Shown here one piece after another: positions 1 to 5,452 of a DNA stretch of 15,897 nt (position 1 is the stretch's first letter; every line of letters starts with the position of its first letter). Origin of the DNA: JBDSLU01 sp039916225. GTDB lineage: Bacteria > Acidobacteriota > Vicinamibacteria > Vicinamibacterales > Vicinamibacteraceae. The stretch covers positions 1-15,897 of the forward strand of contig JBDSLU010000160.1 of the NCBI GenBank assembly GCA_039916225.1. Direction: 5' to 3'. Position numbers and translations under genes: made by a program. The notes beneath the pieces were generated by a model. It ran no database searches. It saw nothing but the letters and a program-made list of their open reading frames with translations, and was not told the DNA's origin.

Positions 1-995
1 CCGCCTTCGTACAGATCGCGCTTGATGCCGCGAAGCCCGCCCGAACTCTTGAAGAACGCCGGATCGGCGCCGCCTTCGCGGTGCGGCCCGTTGTCGCTGA
101 CGAACAGGATCAAGGTGCGCTCGTCCAGCTTTCGCTGGCCGACGAGACTGGTGAGGCGGGCGATGTCGCGGTCCATGCGCGTGATCATCGCGGCGAACGC
201 CGCGTGTGGCGTCGGCTGCGATCGATAGCGAAGCGTCGCGCCGTCGATCGTCGCGCCGGTCGGGCGGGCATCGGCCCTGGCATCGACGAACGGCGTTTCC
301 GGAAAGCGTCCCGTGAACGGCGCCATCGAGTCGTCTGGGACGCGCAGTTCCGCGTGCGGCACGGTGTAATTGAGGTAGAGGAAGAACGGCTTCGAATCCT
401 TGGCCGCGATGAACGACTCCGCCTCGCGCGTGAACAGGTCGTTGACGTAGTCGCCGGTGAGATCGGTGGCGACGCGTTCGGCGTTGCGATAGAGATGATC
501 GGTGTATTGCCGGTGGGCGTGCCGATGGTCGAGGAAACCGAAGGAATAGTCGAAGCCCTTCTTGTCCGGTTGGCCAGTCGTCCCCGGCGTGCCGAGGCCC
601 CACTTGCCGATGACGGCCGTCCGGTAGCCGGCATCACGCAGCAGCATGGCGATGGTGACGTCCTCGGCTCGCAGCGGCACGTCGCCGTTGCCGCGGATCC
701 ACCCGTGCCCGGTGTGCATGCCCGTCATCAGCGCACAGCGCGACGGGCCGCAGACGGTGGTGCCGGCGTAGTACTGGGTGAAGCGGATGCCCTCGCGGGC
801 GAGGCGATCGAGGCCGGGCGTCGCGAACTGGGCCTGGCCGTAGGCGCTCAGGTCGCCGTAGCCGAGGTCGTCGGCCTGGATGAGGATGATGTTGGGCCGG
901 CTCTTGGCCTGGCCTTGGACGGGGCGCCCGAGGCCGCCCAGCACCACGACACCGACGCCGACGGCGAGTGCGCCGATGGCAAGGCTGCGTTTCAT
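1..995 (-). CDS. Sulfatase (arylsulfatase-like, Cys type), C-terminus cut by window edge
   Basis: This reads from an ATG at 995 leftwards and leaves the window with no stop, giving about 331 residues of a protein usually 450-550 long. It starts with a signal peptide (MKRS, then a Val/Gly/Leu-rich core to about residue 28), so the enzyme is exported. The core opens with RPNIILIQADDLGYGD, whose Asp42-Asp43 bind the catalytic metal. Next comes TVCGPSRCALMTG, the sulfatase signature CxPSR; Cys82 would be converted to formylglycine by a maturation enzyme not seen here. Near the edge, VSDNGPH followed by GLRGIKRDLYEG is the usual second metal/substrate region. Known family members hydrolyse sulfate esters of polysaccharides or small molecules; the substrate here cannot be read. 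No clear Shine-Dalgarno precedes the start. It lies downstream of the glycine-zipper gene on the same strand, separated by a stem-loop. Confidence 0.93.
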   Translation of the reverse strand, partial: MKRSLAIGALAVGVGVVVLGGLGRPVQGQAKSRPNIILIQADDLGYGDLSAYGQAQFATPGLDRLAREGIRFTQYYAGTTVCGPSRCALMTGMHTGHGWIRGNGDVPLRAEDVTIAMLLRDAGYRTAVIGKWGLGTPGTTGQPDKKGFDYSFGFLDHRHAHRQYTDHLYRNAERVATDLTGDYVNDLFTREAESFIAAKDSKPFFLYLNYTVPHAELRVPDDSMAPFTGRFPETPFVDARADARPTGATIDGATLRYRSQPTPHAAFAAMITRMDRDIARLTSLVGQRKLDERTLILFVSDNGPHREGGADPAFFKSSGGLRGIKRDLYEG

Positions 996-1010
996 GCCGC
1001 TGATAGTAGA

Positions 1011-1038
1011 CGAGGCCGCCCCGTGTGGAGCGGCCTCG
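1011..1038 (-). terminator. Perfect 9-bp GC-rich stem-loop between glycine-zipper gene and sulfatase
   Basis: The arms CGAGGCCGC (1011-1019) and GCGGCCTCG (1030-1038) are exact reverse complements around a 10-nt loop. It sits 54 nt past the stop of the glycine-zipper gene and 16 nt before the sulfatase start, both on the minus strand. Downstream on that strand there is only a mixed TCTACTATC, not a uridine run, so it may be a weak terminator, an mRNA 3'-end stabiliser or an attenuating hairpin. The stem is seen directly; the role is inferred. Confidence 0.45.
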
Positions 1039-1091
1039 CGAGCCGTCCGGCCCGACGTCCGGGCCAGGACGGTGAAAGCAGCGGGCGAACG

Positions 1092-1643
1092 TCAGCGGCA
1101 GACGATGTTGCCGTCGTCGATCGACTTGCCGATGATGGCACCGGCGCTGGCGCCGATGATCGTGCCGATCGTCTTCGAGCGTTTGCGGGCGATGACGTTG
1201 CCGAGCACGCCGCCGGCGATGCCGCCGATGATCAGGCCGGCCGTGCCGTCATCGCGCCGGCAGTAGTAGCGGTCGTCGGAGCCGCGGTAGATGACGTCGG
1301 CGCGGCCCATCCGACGGGCGCGGTAGCGGCGATTGTCGTTGCGGTAGTAGGGCGCTGGATCCCAGCTGCCGTTGCCCGCCTCCCAGCTGTCATCGTAGCG
1401 GTCGTCGTAGCGGTCATCGTAGCGGTCATCGTAGCGGTCGTCGTAGCGAGCGTCGTAGCGGTGGCGGCGGTCTTCGCGCCGCTCGCGACGCTCTTCACGA
1501 CGATCCCGACGCTCCTCGCGGCGATCCTGCTGGTCGTCGTAGCCGTAGCGGCGCTGGCCGCCGTCGGCAAGAGCCGCGACCGGCTGCAGCCCGATAAACG
1601 AGGCGACGAGGAATGCGGCGGTGGCAGTCTTGAAGCGGTTCAT
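1092..1643 (-). CDS. Secreted/periplasmic glycine-zipper 2TM protein with Arg-rich and RYDD repeats
   Basis: This encodes 183 residues from the ATG at 1643. An upstream in-frame start at 1781 is possible, but 1643 has GGAAGG at good spacing and begins a clean signal peptide (MNRFKTATAAFLVASFIGLQ, cleavage after about Ala26). The mature part has three zones: a charged Arg/Glu/Asp stretch (RREERRDRREERRERRED); five RYDD units plus one RYDA; and, after a Tyr/Arg-rich linker, a C-terminal glycine zipper (about 133-178) with GGIAGGVLG and GASAGAIIG. The last zone matches the glycine-zipper 2TM type found in outer-membrane or envelope-associated proteins such as the 17-kDa surface antigen family. 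Two cysteines (RYYCRR and the terminal IVCR) could form a disulfide. Function is unknown; an envelope structural or stress role is inference. Confidence 0.8.
   Translation of the reverse strand: MNRFKTATAAFLVASFIGLQPVAALADGGQRRYGYDDQQDRREERRDRREERRERREDRRHRYDARYDDRYDDRYDDRYDDRYDDSWEAGNGSWDPAPYYRNDNRRYRARRMGRADVIYRGSDDRYYCRRDDGTAGLIIGGIAGGVLGNVIARKRSKTIGTIIGASAGAIIGKSIDDGNIVCR
1389..1460. repeat. Six 12-bp tandem units encoding RYD(D/A)
   Basis: On the plus strand the unit is gtcRtcgtagcg, present five times in a row from 1389 to 1448, followed by a divergent copy at 1449-1460. In the glycine-zipper gene it encodes RYDA followed by five RYDD units. Units differ mainly at one synonymous position (GAT/GAC), so the array looks recently expanded and may vary in copy number between strains without a frameshift. 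Confidence 0.85.
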
Positions 1644-1853
1644 GTCGACCTTCCTTCTCTTGGTCACGATTGACCCGACCGGTGAAGGAGCAAGCGGCAT
1701 GCCGTCCCTAGCAGCGAAAATTGCCCGTGTTTTCACAGGTTTCCACGACGTCTGGGCTGGATCGGCCCCTGAAGTGGACACCCCAGCCGTAGCCCGTCAG
1801 CTCATCGCGCTGCGCAAGCAGCCTGTGCCGCTAAAATCGCCTGGCAGCCGCTC
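1644..1853. other. Divergent intergenic region (glycine-zipper gene / epimerase)
   Basis: These 210 bp must hold the promoters of both flanking genes. An imperfect inverted repeat, CCCGTG-TTTT-CACAGG (1724-1739, five of six pairs), lies about 80 bp upstream of the glycine-zipper start and could be a regulator site. On the minus strand no convincing sigma-70 promoter stands out. The plus-strand candidate is listed separately. Confidence 0.4.
1832..1837 (+). promoter_or_regulatory. Candidate -10 element TAAAAT for the epimerase gene
   Basis: TAAAAT matches the TATAAT consensus at five of six positions and stands out in GC-rich DNA. It ends 16 nt before the ATG at 1854, so the transcript would have a leader of only about 10 nt. 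That agrees with the absence of a Shine-Dalgarno there. The -35 (CTGCGC, 1810-1815, 16-nt spacer) is poor, so this is a tentative call. Confidence 0.35.
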
Positions 1854-2705
1854 ATGAAGTTTGGCGTGAACACGTACATCTGGGGCGCGACCTTTGGTCC
1901 GGCCGATTTCCATCTGCTGCCGAGGATCAGGGACAGCGGCTTCGACGGGATCGAGGTGCCGATCCTGAATCCCGCCGCGTTCGACGCCGACGCGGTCGGC
2001 CGTGAGCTCGACCGCATCGGCTTGTCTCGCACGGCGGTGGCGAACGTGCCGGGCGGCTCGAGCCTGGCGTCGTCGGATGCTGATGCCCGGCAGCGCGCGA
2101 TCGGCCACGTCACCGCGTGCATCCATGCCGCCCGCGACCTCGGCGCCAAGATCCTGGCTGGCCCGATGTACACGCCGGTCGGGTTCCTGACCGGCCAGCG
2201 ACGGACCGCCGACGAATGGACGTGGGCCGTCGACAGTTGGCAGCGCCTCGCGGGTGTCGTGCAGGCGGCCGGCATCGAGATCGCGCTCGAGCCTCTCAAT
2301 CGCTTCGAAACCTACTTCGTCAACACCGCCGCCGACATGGCTCGGTTGTGCGACGAGATCGGCAGCCCGCGGGTCGGCATCCTTCTCGATACGTTCCACG
2401 CCAACATCGAGGAGAAATCGATCGGCACCGCGCTCCGTCACGCCGGCGCGCATCTCAAGCACCTGCACGTCTGCGAGAACGACCGCGGCATCCCGGGCTC
2501 GGGCCACGTGGCCTGGACGGAGTTCTTCGACACCGTCGCCGAGCTCGGCTACGACCGATGGATGACGATCGAGAGCTTCGGCTTTTCGCTGGGTGAGTTG
2601 TCGACGGCAGCGGCCGTCTGGCGCGACCTCGCGCCGACGCCGGACGCCATCGCGTTCGAGGGCGTGACGTTCTTGCGCGCCAACGCTAGTGCGCCGAGGA
2701 CCTAG
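1854..2705 (+). CDS. Sugar phosphate isomerase/epimerase, D-tagatose 3-epimerase-like TIM barrel
   Basis: This 283-residue protein is full length for the xylose-isomerase-like TIM-barrel epimerases. The divalent-metal ligands are all present: Glu146 (ALEPLNRFETY), Asp179 (LLDTFHANIEE), His205 (HLHVCENDRG) and Glu240 (TIESF). The substrate-binding residues Glu152, His182 and Arg211 also occur. From memory of the Pseudomonas cichorii D-tagatose 3-epimerase (Glu152, Asp185, His211, Glu246, Glu158, His188, Arg217), every residue is shifted by exactly six, which argues for true C3-epimerase chemistry on free ketoses in the cytoplasm. The actual sugar (tagatose, psicose/allulose, ribulose) cannot be told. 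No Shine-Dalgarno is seen before the ATG. Its stop shares the bases CTAG with the stop of the convergent membrane-protein gene. Confidence 0.9.
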   Translation: MKFGVNTYIWGATFGPADFHLLPRIRDSGFDGIEVPILNPAAFDADAVGRELDRIGLSRTAVANVPGGSSLASSDADARQRAIGHVTACIHAARDLGAKILAGPMYTPVGFLTGQRRTADEWTWAVDSWQRLAGVVQAAGIEIALEPLNRFETYFVNTAADMARLCDEIGSPRVGILLDTFHANIEEKSIGTALRHAGAHLKHLHVCENDRGIPGSGHVAWTEFFDTVAELGYDRWMTIESFGFSLGELSTAAAVWRDLAPTPDAIAFEGVTFLRANASAPRT

Positions 2706-3103
2706 CGCCTCCGCCGGGAGAGTCCTCGTATGTAGCGCGTCAGCTGCCGCTGGGCCGGGCTGCCTAGCAGGTAGAACCACGGCACCAGCAGGCCACCGAG
2801 AACGGCGGGACCACGAGTTTCGCCGACGGGCCACATCCGGCCCTGCCACGCATCGCGGTCAGCATCAGAGACGCCGGTGCGGCGCTGATGCCGAGACATT
2901 TCAAAAGCGGCGATCGACCATGCGCCGACGGCCACCACGAGGCATACCCACAGACCTGCCGGCGCCCACGACGCTCCCTCGGCAGCCAGCAATACGAGCA
3001 ACGCGGCTGCCACGCACGCTGTAAACGCAAGGGCAGCCGTCACCCTGCCCACGCGGGCCGCCCTCGCGTCGTCTGCCGTCCGCGCCTGTGAGTCAGCGCC
3101 CAA
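2702..3103 (-). CDS. Small membrane protein of unknown function
   Basis: This encodes 133 residues that I do not recognise as a family. Two clear membrane segments lie at about 20-42 (VTAALAFTACVAAALLVLLA) and 49-69 (AGLWVCLVVAVGAWSIAAF); a third hydrophobic stretch lies at about 97-113 (GPAVLGGLLVPWFYLLG). The C-terminus is very basic and ends in RRRR. The start codon lies 11 nt inside the end of the upstream amidohydrolase gene, so the two are probably co-transcribed and translationally coupled. At the 3' end it overlaps the convergent epimerase gene by 4 nt. Function cannot be inferred beyond a short integral membrane protein. Confidence 0.65.
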   Translation of the reverse strand: MGADSQARTADDARAARVGRVTAALAFTACVAAALLVLLAAEGASWAPAGLWVCLVVAVGAWSIAAFEMSRHQRRTGVSDADRDAWQGRMWPVGETRGPAVLGGLLVPWFYLLGSPAQRQLTRYIRGLSRRRR

Positions 3104-4457
3104 CGGATCCGCTACCGACGGGCATCAGCTCCCGCAGGCTGAGGACTTCCGCGATGATGGCACCCTTCAGCGTGCGTTCGCGATCCGGTGCGAACAGCGG
3201 TGAGTGCAGGGACGGGAGCGGAGCCCCGCCCTTTTCGGACGCCTCGAACGCGGCGGGCGTCGCCGCGCCCACCCGGAGCGTCAGGGTCGGGATGCCCGCC
3301 TTGTGGAAGCGCGAGAAATCCTCGCTGGCCATCTCGGGCTCCACTTCCTTGACTCGCTCTGGCCCGAGCGCGCGAAGCAGGGCACCCGACACTCGCTGCG
3401 TCAGCGCTGCGTCGTTGACCAGAGCATCGGTGCCGTCGAACCGATCGATCACCGGCTCCTTCGGCGACCGGCCGGCCACGGCCTCGGCCTTCACGATGCG
3501 ATCGATGGCGCTCAGCAGGTGGGCGCGGACCTTGTCGGTGAGGGAGCGCACCGACAGCTCGATGCGTGCCTCGGACGGAATGATGTTGGCCTTGGTGCCG
3601 GCGTGGATGGTGCCTACCGTGATGACCGCCGAGTCGAACGGCGACACCTCGCGAGAGACGATGGTCTGCAGCGCCAGCACCGTGCGGGCAGCGATCACCA
3701 CCGGATCGATGGTCGTTTCCGGCCGCGCACCGTGGCCGCCGGCGCCGAAGATCGTGACGCGGATGGTGTCGCTGTTGCTCAGCACCGGCCCGGCGCGGTA
3801 GCCGATGAGGCCGGCTGGGTAGCGGGCGTCGTCGTGGATGGCCAGCCCGAAGTCCGGCCGCGGGAAGCGGGTGAGCAGGCCGTCGTCGAGCATCCACTGC
3901 GCGCCGCGCAGCGTCTCTTCGGCCGGCTGTCCAATCAGCACGAGGGTGCCGGCCCACCGGTTGCGGGTGCCGGCCATGATGCGGGCCGTGGTCATCCACG
4001 CGGCCATGTGGATGTCGTGGCCGCACGCGTGCATCAGCCCGACGTCGACGCCGTTGTCGTCCTTGGTGCGGGCCGTGCTGGCGTAGTCGAGGCCGGTCTT
4101 CTCCTCGACCGGCAGCCCGTCGAGCTCGGTGCGCAGCAGCACGACGGGCCCGGCGCCGTTCTTCAGTACGCCGACGACGCCGGTCTTGCCGACGCCCGTC
4201 GTCACCTCGAAGCCGAGCGCCTTCAGCCCTGCCGCGAGCGTCGCCGCCGTCTTCTCCTCGTGGCCCGACAGCTCGGGCTGACGATGCAGATCACGATACA
4301 AGGCGTCCGCCTGCGCGTAGACGGCGTCGATTTCGCCGGTGACTTCCGTCGCGCGCGCTTGGGCGCTGGCGATCGAAGCGGTTTGAAGCAGGGCCGCGGT
4401 CAGCACCGCCAAGCGTGCAGGGAGGGATTTCATGCGCAGGGTCGGCACGCGACACAT
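3093..4457 (-). CDS. Exported M20D-family metallo-amidohydrolase (hippurate / IAA-amino-acid hydrolase-like)
   Basis: This encodes 454 residues from the ATG at 4457, chosen because GAGGCGGATAGG sits just before it. An ATG at 4433 gives a more compact signal peptide (MKSLPARLAVLTAALLQTA) but has no Shine-Dalgarno. Either way the product is exported, with cleavage near SIASA-QA. M20D metal ligands are clear: Cys145 and His147 in MHACGHDIH, Glu180-Glu181 in GQPAEET (catalytic base plus ligand), His208 in LAIH, and His418 in HSPLF. The dimerisation/lid domain follows GAGGHGARPETTIDP. Known relatives hydrolyse amide bonds of N-acyl or N-aryl amino acids; the substrate here is unknown. A small membrane protein gene follows with an 11-nt overlap. 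Confidence 0.9.
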   Translation of the reverse strand: MCRVPTLRMKSLPARLAVLTAALLQTASIASAQARATEVTGEIDAVYAQADALYRDLHRQPELSGHEEKTAATLAAGLKALGFEVTTGVGKTGVVGVLKNGAGPVVLLRTELDGLPVEEKTGLDYASTARTKDDNGVDVGLMHACGHDIHMAAWMTTARIMAGTRNRWAGTLVLIGQPAEETLRGAQWMLDDGLLTRFPRPDFGLAIHDDARYPAGLIGYRAGPVLSNSDTIRVTIFGAGGHGARPETTIDPVVIAARTVLALQTIVSREVSPFDSAVITVGTIHAGTKANIIPSEARIELSVRSLTDKVRAHLLSAIDRIVKAEAVAGRSPKEPVIDRFDGTDALVNDAALTQRVSGALLRALGPERVKEVEPEMASEDFSRFHKAGIPTLTLRVGAATPAAFEASEKGGAPLPSLHSPLFAPDRERTLKGAIIAEVLSLRELMPVGSGSVGR

Positions 4458-4681
4458 CCTATCCGCCTCGGCCGGTTGACAGCGAGCCCCTGGCACGACG
4501 AGGCTGGCGATGAGAGCGATGGACGTCAACCCGGCAGAACTCGAGATTCGTCCGAATCCTGTGACGAAGCTCATGCCGCTCGTCCTTGCCATGATGGCGA
4601 TGGTCTGGGGAGCATGGCGATCCTCATCCCCGGTATCCCTCTGCTCGGACGGATCGCCTGCCATACGGGGGATCGCTCATC

Positions 4682-4840
4682 GTGAACTTCGCGATGAAGG
4701 ACCCTCCCACGGCGATCACGACGCGTACAGGCTTGATGTCCAATGAGGTCCTCGAGATCGCGCCGCGCCTGATCAGGGCCCTGATCATCCACGGCGTGGA
4801 CGTGAGGGTTCCGGGCAGACCAGACATCGGAACTGGCTGA
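4682..4840 (+). CDS. Possible small ORF, 52 residues, uncertain
   Basis: The GTG-started frame reads MNFAMKDPPTAITTRTGLMS at its N-terminus, continues with a helical, hydrophobic stretch (LEIAPRLIRALIIHGVDV) and ends in PDIGTG. The composition looks protein-like, but no ribosome site is evident and I recognise no family. It might be the remnant of a larger gene. Treat as a candidate only. Confidence 0.15.
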   Translation: MNFAMKDPPTAITTRTGLMSNEVLEIAPRLIRALIIHGVDVRVPGRPDIGTG

Positions 4841-4851
4841 CCGCTTGGTTC

Positions 4852-4872
4852 ACGCCCCACTCGGCGGCCAGG
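4852..4872. repeat. 21-nt direct repeat, copy 1 (intergenic)
   Basis: These 21 bases are identical to 6006-6026, inside the radical SAM gene, in the same orientation. The shared sequence starts acgccccactcgg and ends cggccagg; read on the minus strand it would encode LAAEWGV in both places. The copies flank the toxin-antitoxin pair and the 3' part of the radical SAM gene. Confidence 0.7.
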
Positions 4873-4919
4873 TGTGGGCCGGTGCCCTCGATTGAGGCAA
4901 TGGGCGTAGGATGGGAGTC

Positions 4920-5141
4920 ATGAAGATCGACGAATTGGAAGCCGAGGCCTTGCGCCTGGATCCCAAGAGTCGAGCGCGGCTTGCCGGGCGGCTTCTCGAG
5001 AGTCTCGACGACCTGTCCCCGGAAGAGAACACGCGGATCTGGGCCGAAGAAGCGCAGCGGCGCGCGGCTGCGCTCGACTCGGGGCTTCTTCCGGCTCGTT
5101 CAGCGGACGAAGTCTTCGGCGACGCTCGCGCGCGGATCTGA
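4920..5141 (+). CDS. Antitoxin, putative addiction module component family
   Basis: This encodes 73 residues from the ATG at 4920, preceded by AGGA at suitable spacing; an ATG at 4911 would add MGV. The N-terminal pattern (ELEAEALRLDPKSRARLAGRLLESLD) is that of the short addiction-module proteins paired with ParE/RelE toxins, which have conserved Ala-Leu-Leu-Pro/Asp-x-x-x-Arg and LLxSLD motifs. The rest is acidic and helical (EENTRIWAEEAQRRAAALDSG), as expected for a segment that wraps around the toxin. The toxin gene starts 3 nt after its stop. Such antitoxins usually repress their own operon, but no operator is evident. Assignment is by motif and neighbour. Confidence 0.85.
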   Translation: MKIDELEAEALRLDPKSRARLAGRLLESLDDLSPEENTRIWAEEAQRRAAALDSGLLPARSADEVFGDARARI

Positions 5142-5144
5142 CGC

Positions 5145-5435
5145 GTGCGGGTCACGTTCAACGAACTCGCCGAACGCGAGCTCAACGACGCCGTCCAGTA
5201 CTACGAGCTGGAGCGTCCCGGGCTTGGCGCTGCTTTCGTGGCGGAAGTGGAGGGATGCACTCGGGAGATCGTCGCGCATCCCCTTGCGGCGCTGTCCGTC
5301 GGCGGCCCTATTCGAAGACGCCTGTGCCAGCGATTTCCCTATGCGCTCCTGTATTCGGTCGGTAACGACGAGATTCGAATCCTCGCGGTCATGCACCTGA
5401 AGCGGCGCCCAGGCTACTGGGTCGCGCGGCGCTGA
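5145..5435 (+). CDS. Type II toxin, ParE/RelE superfamily
   Basis: This encodes 96 residues from a GTG that follows the antitoxin stop by 3 nt, so translation is probably coupled. The fold signature is visible: an N-terminal strand and helical hairpin (VTFNELAERELNDAVQYYEL...GLGAAFVAEVE), then the C-terminal strands with RRRLCQRFPYALLYSVGNDEIRILAVMHLKRRPGYW. The basic-aromatic end, HLKRRPGYW, is typical of plasmid-stabilisation ParE-like members. The target (gyrase for ParE, ribosome-bound mRNA for RelE) cannot be decided from sequence alone. Its stop lies 17 nt from the stop of the convergent radical SAM gene. Confidence 0.88.
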   Translation: MRVTFNELAERELNDAVQYYELERPGLGAAFVAEVEGCTREIVAHPLAALSVGGPIRRRLCQRFPYALLYSVGNDEIRILAVMHLKRRPGYWVARR

Positions 5436-5452
5436 ACGCACGAGTCGAAATG

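Larger units (their letters stand above)
4458..4919. other. Gene-poor stretch between amidohydrolase and toxin-antitoxin pair
   Basis: About 460 bp without a convincing gene. Several short frames are open, among them a plus frame at 4510-4746 with an acceptable GAGG site and a hydrophobic patch (LMPLVLAMMAMVWGAW), and 4682-4840. None resembles a family I know and they contradict one another. The minus frame of the amidohydrolase also stays open up to 4664, so part of this could be its leader. A 21-nt segment at 4852-4872 is identical to part of the radical SAM gene. It looks like a degraded or rearranged insertion point beside an accessory module; that is inference. Confidence 0.45.

Noticed and set aside
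1389..1460. Possible CRISPR or regulatory repeat array
   Set aside because: The units are 12 bp with no spacers and keep the reading frame of a coding repeat (RYDD).
81..1673. 530-codon plus-strand open frame opposite the sulfatase and glycine-zipper genes
   Set aside because: It is antisense to two recognisable proteins, has a biased Val/Ala/Arg composition with long Val-rich runs and no family motif. Such frames arise by codon bias in high-GC DNA.
3204..4685. 493-codon plus-strand open frame opposite the amidohydrolase
   Set aside because: It mirrors the M20D gene, whose metal ligands are all intact on the minus strand.
4510..4746. 78-codon plus-strand frame with a GAGG site and hydrophobic patch
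   Set aside because: It has no family resemblance, is contradicted by other open frames in the same stretch and ends in sequence that does not look protein-like.
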